A DNA stretch of 64,000 nt from the NCBI GenBank assembly GCA_037447655.1, contig JBBHKE010002172.1, positions 62,001 through 126,000 of the forward strand, written 5' to 3'. Made by a program: the position numbers and the translations under genes. This stretch comes from Zygnema cylindricum. Lineage: Eukaryota > Streptophyta > Zygnematophyceae > Zygnematales > Zygnemataceae. Under the pieces are notes generated by a model that was not told where the DNA came from, made no database searches, and saw only the letters and a list, made by a program, of their open reading frames with translations. The stretch's first letter is position 1; every line of letters starts with the position of its first letter. Below are positions 36,423 to 48,626 of this stretch, piece after piece.

Positions 36423-39400
36423 ATGAATGTATTGCCAAAGGACAGAAAGATGAGCATTATTGTTGCTCTGTTTCGGCTCGTTGCGTACTCCCTCTTCTGC
36501 ATATTAGGTTTGTTTTCCAGGGTACTTCCTTCTCATGCTTTTTGTCTTATTTTCTGCTTGCTGTAGCAGTCAAAGGAGTTAAGCGAGAAGAAGTGACGTG
36601 TGTTTTTTGCTTGTATTGCATAGAAAGCACTTAGTTGCATCTGCTGACGGTGTTACATTTCAAAATGACGGATCTCAGATTGAGGAATAGAGTAAAACAT
36701 GTTTTTGTGGTAATATTGATAATATGTAGGAATCAAGGTTCTTATACCTCCTGGAAGAGTGCCATTTAAAATGCATGGCTATGTATAGACATAATGTTAG
36801 ATTGTGAAGATCTTCGTTGGATATTCTTCTTTTTTGATGTTTTTTATAAGTCTAATGCTCTTTTACATTGAAACTAATATTGTGGTAGACGAATTCACCT
36901 AGTTTATACAATTGACGCGGGAAACTATTAATGTATGTAAAATGATGGAAAATTTGCAGTTGAACTTTATTAAGAAATGCATTTTGTACATGTACACTGC
37001 TGTTTGTAAACATTTTTTTTGTGGTAGAACATATTTGAGTCAGGACAGTGGAAATGTCTTTTTTGGGAAGTCCTATGTGGCAAAACGATTTATTGAAGCC
37101 TTCATTGTTGCTTAACTTCATCATCATACCTTTATCTCACAATTAAAGTTTGATTCGTACTTCACCCACCAAAGGTTTAAATTTTGACGGGACTGAAAAT
37201 ACAGAATATTCACATATGTTTATGCCCATGTTTTGTGGGCCTGAATGAATGTGACGGGAACTTGTTCACCTGACAATTGGCGAGATGAAGGGCCTACCAT
37301 TGAGACTTTCTAAGTTGACATGGACGGATTCTGTGAAATTGTCATTTTTTGGAAATTTTCCTCTTTTCCCTTCGGAAAGTTTGTGGATACCGTTGACACT
37401 CATATAGGCCTCCAAAAGTAACTATCTTTCTCAGTGAATTCCATATACAGCTCGTGAGTCTGCAACTTATGGCGTTGTTTCGATAAGGCAAAGATTACAA
37501 GGCTTCCAACTTGTTAATTTGACACTTGACACTGATTAATTTCCCTTACTTGTTGGTGTTACAATTTTGCAGGTTGCGCGGGTGCTGGTGTGACAAATGT
37601 GGATCAGTTCATACAAAAAATCAACAGTGGATCAACGGATATTGTCATTCAGTCAAGTTTTTTCCTTACGAAGGCTGTTCCAGAAATCAAAAGGACTTTA
37701 GTGATCAGGGGTAATACGACTTCTTGTGCTAAATCTGAAAAGGTAAGGTTGATTCCTTACGTTTTGTCTACCCTTATGTTTAATTTTATTCATTGCCCTT
37801 TGCCTTCCTGTCCCTTTATTCCTCAGAGATATCCTCGCTCTGTGTGATGTAAATCAAATAATGGCCAAGTTCCTTTGTTTCAACCACCTGTGGTTCTTTG
37901 TTCACAAATGTTATGTCGTGAGGTATCATCCCCTTGAAAGTTGTTGATGCAAAGTCTATGTATTTGTTTGGTAAATTTGTGAAGAAAATCATGCCTTTCT
38001 TGCCTCCGGATTGTTTTTTGGGCGGGCTAGGTGGTGCTCCAACTCCCCTCGTTGGGTATGTACTGAGGGTGTATTTCTGGGCTTCCAGGGTGGACCATGT
38101 TACATTCATGCAAAATACACACGGCGGCACCTAAAAGTCAGCAAGGGATTAGTGACTTTGAGCAACATTGAGCTGAGAGCTGGGCAAGCAAAAGTTGGAG
38201 GCGCTGTATATGTGACTGGAGGAGCTACCTTACGGGCAATAAAGGCACGATTCAGCTTCAACTATGCTTCTGGAGCGGTATAAATGATCACATAACCTTC
38301 AGGCATCGTCCGTCATTTCTGTCTGGAGTTGTTTCGCAAAAGTAATCTAATTAATTTTTCCGGCTATTACAGCGCTTAAGTCGAGCAGAAGGTCACAAAA
38401 GTAGAATATTGAGCTTTTTTTTGCAAGTCATGGTGCCTTAATTCTTCATGTTATGAGAATGTTATGCTACGGATTCGGGAAGTTTTGTTGCCTAAAATCT
38501 TTGGTTTGTTGTCATCATTTTTATTTGTCTCCAGGGTGAAGCGGTATTGGTCATCATTGCGTGCAAGAATTTTCAACTCACTCATTCTATTGTACACTTT
38601 TCTTCATTTATGCAGCTTCAAGCGGGAGGTGGGGGAGCTATTGAAGCTGATTCGGCTAGCAAGCTTGTCATCTCCGATTCAGTATTTATCAGAAATAAAG
38701 CTTCTTATGGTGGCGCCATTGAGCTTATTGGTGGCAGTACCGCTACCATCAGTAGTACACGTTTTCACCGCAATACCGCTGTCCTTGCTGGAGGGGCAAT
38801 GTCGTCCTTTGGTTCATCACGAGCGTCTATCTCAAAATCAACTTTTTCGGTGAACGAAGCAAGAGTATGTCTGCTTCTGGTGTTCGTTTTTTTGTCATAG
38901 CCGGGAATGTACTGAAAGACACAATTAATCAATCCCACTGGCAGTCAGTTTTCGTGAGGTGTGGACAAGCAATTACATTGACAGTGTTGTACTAGAGCTG
39001 TTGACAATAATAACATGTTTGGGTATTTGGTTATGCAGATAGGAGGTGTAATGTTTTTTAGGAGTTCAAATGCCACAATATGTTCGACGGTGGCGTTTAA
39101 CAACAAGGCAACTATTCGGGTGAGCAACTTTACCGATGCCTTGCAATTGTTTTTGTAAAAAAAAAAAAAAGGCACCTGGCAAAAAAAAGGCATGAAAAAG
39201 GAAGCAGCTGTTGGCTTTGTTTTTTGTCTCCCCCCCCCCCCCCCTTTTTCCTGCCTTACCATTGTTTTTGTTTTTGTTTCTTTTTTACTGCTGAGGACCG
39301 ATAGCGGTGGTGTACGATACAGTGTATAACTGAAAAAGGCATGAAATGTTTAAGCCTTGGATAAATAGTTGAGAATTTGTTTTTTCTCTTCGCATGCAAC

Positions 39401-39919
39401 TGGGTTTAATTCCTTTTTTTTCTTTAGAGATTTGAAAGATATGCCTAAATATTTTGAAACATGCTGGGTGTTAATTGTTGCATTACTGTTGAAGGGGAAG
39501 GAAGTTTGGAAGAATCTGGAGTTGTTATTTCGTAGATCCATTTTCTTTTTGCTTTGTTGTTTTCGACAAAGCTTTAGCCTAGCTTGGCTTCATTTTGGCG
39601 CTATGGGAATTTTAGCAATTAATTCACATGAAAACGGATACAAACCGGGGTAAAAAGATTATTATTTAATAAGGCTGTATCATATCATTACATAACAAAT
39701 CAGCAACGCACTTCAAGGGTTGCCGATTTCATCTGCGTGGTGTCGCATGTTGTATTGGAGCACTGCATATTAATGAGAACTCTATGGCCTTGTTTCTTGC
39801 AGGGCCCTGTTTATCTGTCTTCTACTTCTTCGAGGATGTCTTACTGCCAGGTTAGGGCCAAAGACTTTTTCACGGAAAATGGAGGCAGTGTTGTTGCGAA
39901 GTGCCCTTGTTCTGGTTGA
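36423..39919 (+). CDS. Secreted Pmp-like GGA[I/V]/FxxN repeat protein
   Basis: Six exons: 36423-36507, 37573-37742, 38089-38277, 38616-38864, 39039-39119, 39803-39919. They join in frame to 296 residues. Exon 1, only 28 codons, encodes a signal peptide (basic MNVLPKDRKM, then the hydrophobic SIIVALFRLVAYSLFCILG), with probable cleavage just after GCAGA. The rest has repeats of the polymorphic-outer-membrane-protein type: VGGAVYV, GGGAIEA, YGGAIEL, AGGAMSS, IGGVMFF, alternating with FSFNYASG, FIRNKAS, FHRNTAV, FSVNEA and FNNKA. These families are expected to fold as a parallel beta-helix and act at the cell surface. Introns after the first are all phase 0 and fall near the repeat boundaries. 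There is no transmembrane anchor and no enzyme motif. The product is likely extracellular or wall-associated; the exact role is unknown. Confidence 0.78.
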
Positions 39920-41597
39920 GACAATGTTTGAGTAAAGGAACTGTGGAAATAGTTCTTCTCATGGGCTCTAACGATGGATGAACCAATATTGGTGTTAATA
40001 AGGTTCTGTTTGTAACTCGTTTACACGAATTCATTTGCTGGATGTAAATGAGAGGCTCGAAGTCTTACGTGGGCGAAGGTTCCTTAATTAATTCTCCAGA
40101 AATTGGCGATGTTCTTTTGAAGCCTCATTTGGTTTACATCTTTATGTGGATTTATTTTTCTTTGATGTACCGAGTCTTTCATCAACTTGACAGAGTGCAG
40201 AAGCTGGACCACAAAGGTTCTTTTTTCTGGGCGGGACTTTGAATAAGGAGAGTTGAGAGCAATATGAGTTAGAAATAATTGTCTTTCGTACGATAATTCA
40301 TCGTACCTTTCCGCCTAACTTTTGAAATTATGATGGATAATTCTAAGGGAGCTAGCAAATTGAAAAATGAGAGAAAGATAATGGTACATGCGTTTGCTTT
40401 TGTCAAGCATAGTTTGTACAAGCAGAGGATTTAGTAAGCAGTTCTTTCTTTGGCACAGGTGCCTGTTGGAGGGCTTTATGTTCATTTTTCTTCATTGTCT
40501 TTTTTTCTTAATTTACGACGCATGCGGCTATTGTGTGCAAAATGTCAATTGTACAGAGGGCATTGATCTGTTCTATTTTGTCTAGATGTTGTATCATTGA
40601 AGATAATATTTCCTGGGCAATTGAATTTCTTTGTTGACATTGTACCATGAATTACTTTTCCACTGTTGAAAAAGAAAAAGGTTCATTCGCAGTGGAAATA
40701 GCCTGTTAACTACATCTTCCTTTCTTTTTATACTAACAATTGATGATGATAGTGCAGTAAGATGACAAATTGAGATGGTGACACTATCGAAAATGAAATA
40801 AAACTGTTCAGTAGATTTCGTTTGATTTGTTTGTTTTGGGTGTTTGGGCTGATTGTATATATCTGTGAATTGGGACAGTGTGGAGAAAACGAGGATAATA
40901 ATAGGAGTTGCAGGCAAAATGGACATTTGGCAAGTAACTAACTGAGATTAACAGAAACACAACGAAGGTTCTTTGGCAAGTGGACAAAACAAATATTACA
41001 ATTCCATCTCAACAAACAACTCAAAACAAACCAACAACATCTGTGATGATAAGTATCTCAAAGACATTAGTTCAAGATGAATTTCTGAAATAGCCTTTTG
41101 CACTTCAGAATAGTCATCCTGCCCACTGATCGGCTATATTATTTTCTTGCCATTATCATTCTTAAGAGTCTGGAAGAAAATGAACGAACCTTGCTTGCGA
41201 AAAAAATAAATTCATATACATATAATTCAGAAAATCCCATCAGTTAAAAGTGCATTTATGTAAAAGCTATAATCTTCTACAATAGCTACGCCCCAAATCT
41301 CTACACAGACATCCTTCTTAATTTAGAATTTCTAAAAACAACAGCAGAGGACTCACATCTGTCCTTGATACAAACAGGAGAAAGTACATAAGACTTGCTT
41401 TTATACATAAAATTTTCCAAGCCCTGAATGGGAGACACCCACCAGGAACACTGAGAGCGCCAAACACAAGCCAACGTTTGTCTCCGTTTTGTTTTTTGAA
41501 ACTTTATTGTGAAATCAATTTGGTGAATTAGATAAGAACCACTTGACTACTCCAAAAAAGTTTGTGAAATATAAATAATCCACATCTTTCGAAGCTT
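39920..41597. other. Convergent intergenic region
   Basis: AT-rich spacer between the Pmp-like gene and the minus-strand protease. No coding region, RNA gene or structured repeat was recognised. Confidence 0.55.
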
Positions 41598-43311
41598 TCA
41601 GCCACTACATGCTCCAAAAAAATCTAGAACGAAAACAAAAAAAAGGGAGGCTGGACACTCACCACACATATTTTTACCCATTTCAATGTTGAAGTATCCC
41701 TTCTCTCCCCAGTCAGCACCCCACGAATTCCTGACAATAAAGTGGGGCAGAGCAAGACTCTCGGTGTCATATCCAACAGCAACGACAGCGTGATTCACAT
41801 TCTGCACCACACATTGAAACGATACCCCCTGTTAACAAAGTTTCTAACTACCAAATGGCTCAATTCCTACTTCTGTTAGTCTTCACAAGCAAAAAATTTG
41901 AACATAAAACTGAGTGCTTGGCAGCTCTATTGATCCAAATAAAAACTTGCATTGGATTTAAACATACCCTTGTCTTCAAACAGCTCAAGTAAGACCCACT
42001 TGTACTACATAATCTTTCTCAAGACTTTCAATAACTACAGAGTGCTCAATTTCATCAACTGCAAAGAAAAAAACTAGCGCATTTCGTGTCCAGCTTTCAC
42101 AGAGAAGTGTCAGAAGACTACAGTGCAACACAATCATAAACGGACTACCACACCAAGTGACCAAAAATGAACCACGTCCTTTAAGGGACTGAAGTGAACA
42201 CATGAAAATTGAATGAAGGTATCTATAGCTCTACATGAAGTGGCAAAAAAAATGAGGGTGTCGATAGTTCTACAAAGTGGATGCCAGGGACCCATTAATG
42301 AATGTGACATATTTTTTCCATACAGGCACAATATCACCACAAGTAGACCAAGGAAAGCCAGCCACCCATTACAACCGCCGCAGATGCCTCCAATGGCTAC
42401 AAAAGAAAAAAAAAATTGATAGTTCGACCACAGGTTTTAAGTCATCTTTGATAAACGATTTCGCAATCCATAGGTATCCTCTTTGTGTAATAAGAAATGC
42501 ACAAGAACAGCTGAACAACATAAAAACCAGAAAATGAGGTGAGGGAAACCTGTGCACTAGTTGCTTAAGTCACTTTTGTCTGCCTCGGTCAGAAATTGTG
42601 AGGAACAACTAAAATTTGTTATAACCGATGAAGGGAGGCTTTGGTTATGTATGTATATTCTGAGTTACACTTTGCAGTCCATCATTTTTATTATTTCCTG
42701 AGTTATACAGCCTCTCACCAAGAATCCTATTCGACCACTGGACATAAAACATTGAAGACAAACTCGCAAACAGCACAAGTATCCACATACCATTGGATCT
42801 GATTTGCAGGATGTTGAGGTGTACACTCCACTTTTGTACAATCTGAAGTCTGCCACAACTTGGTATGCAATGCTCACTGGGCGGACAAACGCCACAGCAT
42901 CCGTCAGCTCCAACTCGTCAAACTGCAAAAAAAATATATGGAGAATGATGAGTGTTCCACAGTTAAAAATTAAAAAATGAAAAAGGAACAAGCACGACCA
43001 AGTGAAAAGTAACACACACTCATCAGGCAAAAAGTAAGAAAACACTGCTTCCAACCATAACATTGAATTACATCAAATGTCCTAGATACAAACACCTGAA
43101 TCACATGCATGCATCAAGGCATGATTAGAATGCAACACATACTGCAGTATCAATTGGTATCGGGGAAAAGACAAACCTCAGTTATGTTGACAACGGCTTT
43201 CACCGTGGCTCCAACACCCTTTGGATCAAACTTGCACTCCTGGTCCAAATGAGTGTAAGGGTACGCATCTTCTGTGTCAATGCCACCATTATAAATGATA
43301 TATTCGTATGC
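41598..43311 (-). CDS. Aleurain/cathepsin H-like cysteine protease, 3' half
   Basis: Papain-family (C1A) protease of vacuole or lysosome. Minus-strand exons recognised: 43311-43177 ([19 protein letters not shown], the YNGG..TE.AYPY motif), 42922-42791 ([20 protein letters not shown], ending SDPM) and 41801-41663 ([12 protein letters not shown] with the catalytic His, and [13 protein letters not shown] with the catalytic Asn). The end is either read-through from 41663 to the stop at 41598, or a 26-bp last exon (41623-41598) after a 39-nt intron; both keep the same frame. Exons joined so far are all phase 0. The exon with the catalytic Cys (QGHCGSCW-type) and the propeptide was not found up to the next gene at 48.6 kb, so the gene is truncated, separated by a repeat-filled intron, or missed by me. 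Confidence 0.85.
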
Positions 43312-45952
43312 CTGCACAAGCAGACAGCACAGGTACTCCAGTCAAAAAGTGTTGTGATTGTTAGCTCATTAGCTTAAACATTCCCTTCCTGAGGTTACAG
43401 TGCGACACAAGAAACATGTCACAACTGTCCTCGAGAAGTACAGATAGGTTCATTCAAAAGTACAGTTCAAAATAACACATTCTCTTAAATAGCAAAAATA
43501 ATAGCCACTGAAGCGACCCTTGTTTGAAAAAAAATAAACCAAGTGAATGTGGACACTGGGACTGGACAAACTTTCATTTCTATTTCTACTGATTTTATGC
43601 TCTACTTTCTTTCCACAGAACAGCAAAACAACATGGACAATGAGGGCAGTGTTGTTTTTAGCAGTACTACTTATACATCATACTTGTCGTCATCAAATAC
43701 AGCAATCCATTGTATAAACATCTTACGGTTTCCATTAACTCCTATTTATAAAACAATAAAACATTGTACCATAATTAATCCTTTTGTACCATAATTATTA
43801 ATTAAATTATTAATCCTTTGCAAGGGATTTACCAAGAAAGAACCACCATCCGGAGTCTTTTTCCAAAACTGTTGCCATGAAATTTTGGCGTCGTCTTTCC
43901 TTTCGTGTATCATGGAGTCATGGTAGACAACTTTATGTTTCAGCAAACAATGTCTTTGTGGGAGTATTTTCCTTTTTTTTGTGTAAATTTTGCCAATTTT
44001 TTTTTCACTGGATGATATTTCATTATTTTGGATTACTTTCTAGGAAATTCGAAAAAAAAAAGCTGAAGTCTTTAGCGCAACATTGCCTTGCTAAGTATAA
44101 ATCTTTTTATTGCAGCATTTTATCGTTTTAAATTCTGGAGCTCTGTTGAAAAAGGTTTTGGTACTTGTATCGAAAATTGTTGAAATGGGGAAGAGGGAGA
44201 AAGGGGAAAATGGGAGAGAGGGGGAGAAGGAGAGAGCAAAAAAAAAAGGCGAAAAGACAGAAAACGACATATGACACATGTTTGAATTGCAATTATTAGG
44301 GGAAGTGTTGTTGAGAGAAGGGGGGGAGAGAGAGGAGTAGAGAAAGGGGGAGGGGGCGGAGAGGGGTTAGGGGGAAGGGCAAAAAATTTGATAACTACTA
44401 AGTATTTAAAATATATTACACAAACTGTTAGTTCTTACAGGAATTGTTATCTAACTTACTCAAATTGTTAGAGTTTATCTAACTTACTCAAATTGTTAGA
44501 GCTAACAGGAATTGTCACCTAACTTACACAAACTGTTAGCGCTAACAAGAATTGTTATGTAACTTACAAAAACTGTTTGCGCTAACAGAAAATGTTGTCT
44601 TAATTACACAAACTGTTAGTGCTAACAAGAATTGTTACCTAATTTACACAAACTGTTAGTGCTAACAGGAATTGTTACCTTACTTACACAAACTGTTGGC
44701 GCTCACAATAATTGTTATCAAAATTACACAAACTGTTAGTGCTAATAGGAATTGTTACCTATCTTACACAAATTGTTAGCGCTAAAATGAATTGTTACCT
44801 AACTTACATAGATTGTTAGCGCTAACAGGAATTGTTACCTAACTTACACAAACTATTAGCGCTAACAAGAATTGTTATCTAAATTACACAAACTTTTAGC
44901 GCTAACAAGAATTGTTACCTAACTTACACAAACTGTTAGAGCTAACAAGAATTGTTACCAAACTTACATGTAAAATTGTTAAGCCATTTAAAGTACAGCT
45001 CCATAGCCTCTACTTCGTCTTCTCTACAGGGTGCTATCTCGCACCCACACTAAATCATACCACTATCCTTATAAGTAAGGGATCCTTATTCCTAATACCC
45101 CAGTCACATTTCACTTGCATGGTCGTTATACGCTCCTTTTGCCACTTGTCAACCTCTACCCTCCCAAGTGATCTCAATCCACCACTCTCCTCCATGTTTC
45201 GTGCCAGTGTGATTTTTCGTGCTAGGTGGCATTGCTTTAGTGGACGCCAAGCACCTATCCCTCACTCTCTCTTTGTGCCTCGCCGTAAAATACTTTAGCC
45301 TCCCCTCCAACATCGAAGTGCACACAATACACCACTAATGTTTTTTAGTGTTAAAGGTTTTTTTCATACACGCTTGTCTGGTTGTCAATCAGATGGTTCC
45401 TATTTGTAGGCAAGATTCTCACCTTCTTATTGGCGGTCTCCAATTGAAAATCTGACGAATGTGCACGGAGAAAAGATGTTTTAAATGTAAATGGCGAAAA
45501 AAACCTGAGCACTAATAATGACTAGCGGTGTAGTTTGGTATTGCCACTCATCCCTAGCCACTACCTCCAACATGATATGCCTCACCATCGCGTTTCTTAG
45601 TGCTTTGTCTTACCTCACCTCCAATTTTACTCTAACTCTCATTCTTTCACAACCCTCATAAGGAGGGGACATGGTAATCATGTTTTTTTGTTCCCATGTA
45701 CCAAATTTTGGTTTTGTGAGTGGCCGTGCTTTTCATTTTGAGTTAGGGTGCTTTTATTTTCTTTGTTGTTGCTTCCTTTTTCTTTTGTGTTCTCGTCGCT
45801 CTTTTTGTTTTTTATTGTAGCTTTTCAGTTTTGGCCATGCCCCCCCTTTTGTACCCCCAAACTCAGATGGTTTACCATCGTGCTTTTTGATTTATCTTGC
45901 ATTTTCTCTTGTTTTTACGAATTTGACATTAGGGTGAACGAATTTGACATTA
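43312..45952. other. Region upstream of the protease exons, no gene recognised
   Basis: Searched for the missing N-terminal protease exons without success. It holds a G/A-rich tract (about 44180-44380), the minisatellite at 44415-44970 and AT-rich DNA. An open frame of 128 codons at 44912-45298 has no recognisable domain. Confidence 0.5.
44415..44970. repeat. 40-bp minisatellite with a palindromic core
   Basis: About fourteen imperfect copies of a unit near CACAAACTGTTAGCGCTAAC plus AGGAATTGTTACCTAACTTA. Most copies keep the 12-bp palindrome GTTAGCGCTAAC or a one-base variant. Divergence is spread evenly along the array. Confidence 0.9.
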
Positions 45953-47492
45953 GGGTAAAGTTCCATCAGGCGAAAAGTGGCGTAGTTTACAGAAATCTGC
46001 GACCCTCCGTACCAAATCGTACCGCCTACTTTGTCTTTATGCGAAAAACTACATTACAAAGAATCTTGCCGATACTCTCCGAAGGTCTTGGAGGTAATAA
46101 TGATCGTCGGATGTTCATCTGCGAGGAGTTGGCTTCATTTTTCTCTATAAGGGTGTGTCTCCATGTATCTAAGTAAGGGTTTTTTTCTGTCGTTCTCCTC
46201 TAAAACTTAGCGCCGTACTGCCTAAGTTCCGACCGTACGAAGAAATAGCAAATTTGTAGAGTACAATTTGCGTCATCCTCGATCTTAGGATGTACGAAAA
46301 TCTGTCGTCTTGTGTTTTTCGACCCACTTCAACGACAAAAAACGTCATCTTCAACCTTATGTTTAAAACACGTGCGCGATGTGTTTTAAGATTATGGATT
46401 TTCTATAAACAAATAGGAACATATATTCGCACGTGCCGTAAATTTCCAAACAATTTCATGCGACGTCGAAATGTACACGATTCGCTATGTTTTGTCCGTT
46501 TTTATTTAATACGACAAAGAGAAGTACACAGTTTGTTTTGTTTTGTCTGTTTCCATCCGGTACGGATTTTTTTTTTGCAGGGGTCTCAAGGTTCCGATGC
46601 CATTTCACGTCTACCCGACAATAGACGCAAAGGCAAAGCGTATCTCCTTCAACCGTCAAACGGCACAGGCTGGAGGGCGGTAGGTGTACAATGTCATGAA
46701 AAGTCACGCGACGTCACAAGCAGTTACGGAAAATAACGTGTGTCATCACAGATTGTAGACGGTGACAGCCGTCACGGGCATTGTCAGCGTATACAATCGT
46801 CACACCCTTAAGTAACAATTTCGGTTTTACACATAGAGACACTTGAAATCCGGGTCCGCCGGATCTGCGCTAAAAAACAAAGTAATTCCTCTAAGTTACA
46901 AGTACATGGAGACACACCCTAACTGATACAGAAGAAAAAAAAATCGTGACACGCTGGACGACTAAGCTACGTGTCATGATGTAAAACCAACGAAAAATCT
47001 AAAGATTTGCACATGACACCGCGGTTTCCAATATACAACCGAAAAAAAAAACGAAATTTCGTAACATTCCCTCGTCACGCTATTTTCGGGAAGTTTTGTT
47101 CGTCACACTATTTCTCTATAAAGGACTTTCGTTATGTTCGAAAACTGAAACCCTAAAAAATGAGTTGGCGTACAGACTGCGTCTTCAAAATGTATAAAAG
47201 TTTTGTCGTATGTTTCCTTCTTACGCAGGTACATGGTACGCAAGTCAAGATTTGAAGTTAAGTTTGTCGGTGCTAAAAATCTGAAAGATATTCAATATCG
47301 GATCGTAGCTTGCGTGACGCCAATCAATTTAGAACACGTGGCTTACAGACTAATATCGGATCGTAGCTTGAGTGACGCCAATCAATTTAGAACACGTGGC
47401 TTACAGACTATAAGTGATGGAACTTCGACTCAATCGACCCGGTCTGTAGAGTTTGCCGTACAATTACAGAAATGTCTGATGGAACTTCACCG
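45953..47492 (+). mobile_element. Harbinger-like element B2 with a nested element
   Basis: Left end GGGTAAAGTTCCATCAGGC, right end GTCTGATGGAACTTCACCG, flanked by TTA (45950-45952, 47493-47495). Interior resembles the arms of element B (CTCCGAAGGTCT, CTTCATTTTTCTCT, AACCAACGAAAAATC). It is interrupted by A2 at 46149-46919; without it the element is about 770 bp. Near its right end a 66-bp segment (ATCGGATCGTAGCTTG...ACGTGGCTTACAGACTA) is tandemly duplicated. It is non-coding. Confidence 0.75.
46149..46919 (+). mobile_element. Harbinger-like MITE A2, 771 bp, nested in B2
   Basis: Ends GGGTGTGTCTCCATGTA and TACATGGAGACACACCC are perfect inverted repeats, flanked by TAA (46146-46148, 46920-46922). 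It is homologous to the fragments of element A at 25745-26502 and 32442-32555. It is non-coding. Confidence 0.85.
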
Positions 47493-47664
47493 TTATATGA
47501 AATACGCCAAATACAGATAGCAAATAACGATTGCCGTTATGTACCTTATTGACCGATAATCGATTTATGTCTCCGTCCATACGTACGGTTTTGAATCCCG
47601 TACCATAATTTCCTTATCCCAACGTAGAATATTTTTCAGAAATCTCCTCCCAGGGGCATATCGG

Positions 47665-47725
47665 ATATCAGAAACTACAGTACAGTACAGTACAGTACTA
47701 TACTGTACTGTACCGTACAGTACCG
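47665..47725. repeat. TACAG palindromic simple repeat
   Basis: Runs of ACAGT switch to TACTGT in the centre (CAGTACTATACTGTACTG), giving a near-perfect hairpin of about 50 bp. Confidence 0.8.
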
Positions 47726-47783
47726 GTTATAAATGGATATATATCGTAATTTGTTGGCGATAACTACCAATAACGATAAATCG

Positions 47784-47871
47784 TAGTGTATCGGCCCTTT
47801 ATCGATAAACTGATATTGATCTACTGATTTTTGGAATTATCGCCGGTAGGAAATATACCGATCACAACACT
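47784..47871. mobile_element. Relic of the hAT-like MITE family
   Basis: TAGTGTATCGG to CCGATCACAACACTG with CGATA-rich flanks resembles the ends of the family at 3497. It is degraded, and its left border may lie further left (to about 47520). Confidence 0.4.
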
Positions 47872-48626
47872 GAAAAATATGATATCTCGATATGTTATGA
47901 ACCAATATGAACCAATGAACAATGACCATACACAAATTTACAGCGCATCGGTTTGGAAAACAAATTGGAGAGAAGCATCAATTGAATTCGGACTATGAAG
48001 GTTTGTTCAGTGGAAACGCAAGAGAGATATCTCGAACTTTATTGCATAATTTGGTAAGTTTTTTTTCCACAAGCTGTGTACTTTGGTTTTGTTTTTTCAA
48101 AGCTTAATGAGTCATGTTTCTGAATATTCCATTTCCAAACTAAATATTTTGAAACGCTGTTTGTAAGCACAGTGTTGCAATCACTTTAAATGTCACGAAG
48201 GGCGTAATTTTCCTTCATAAATTTCCTTATCTCTGCCTGTTCGACATCAGGTTTGTAGTGACTAAAGTCAAGTGTACAGCATCGTCCAATACTGGAACAT
48301 GGTGATGATAGGAAAAACATATTTCTCAAAAATTCAGTGTACGAGGGAAGACGACTTTGACACTGTGGTCCACTTGCCCCTACCTTTTTCTTACTTGAAT
48401 CGCATTATATTCCTATGATGTTCATTTTCTCACACAGTATCCTGATCATGTTTGCGCAGTCCTACCGATTTGGGCCGTGTACCTCAGAATTTTTTTGATG
48501 TGCCTATTTGACTACCTTTGTGCCTGCCAAACTGTAGGCCCGCAATACGGATAGACAGCTGCATTACCAGATTGTCGTTTTCTCAGCAAGGTGGGACAAA
48601 GGAAAAGTTTAAATAGCTTTGCATTG

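Noticed and set aside
48591-48626. Twelve extra N-terminal residues for the MYB protein
   Set aside because: Would need a GTG start; a splice-acceptor-like CAG lies at this point, so it is probably 5' UTR.
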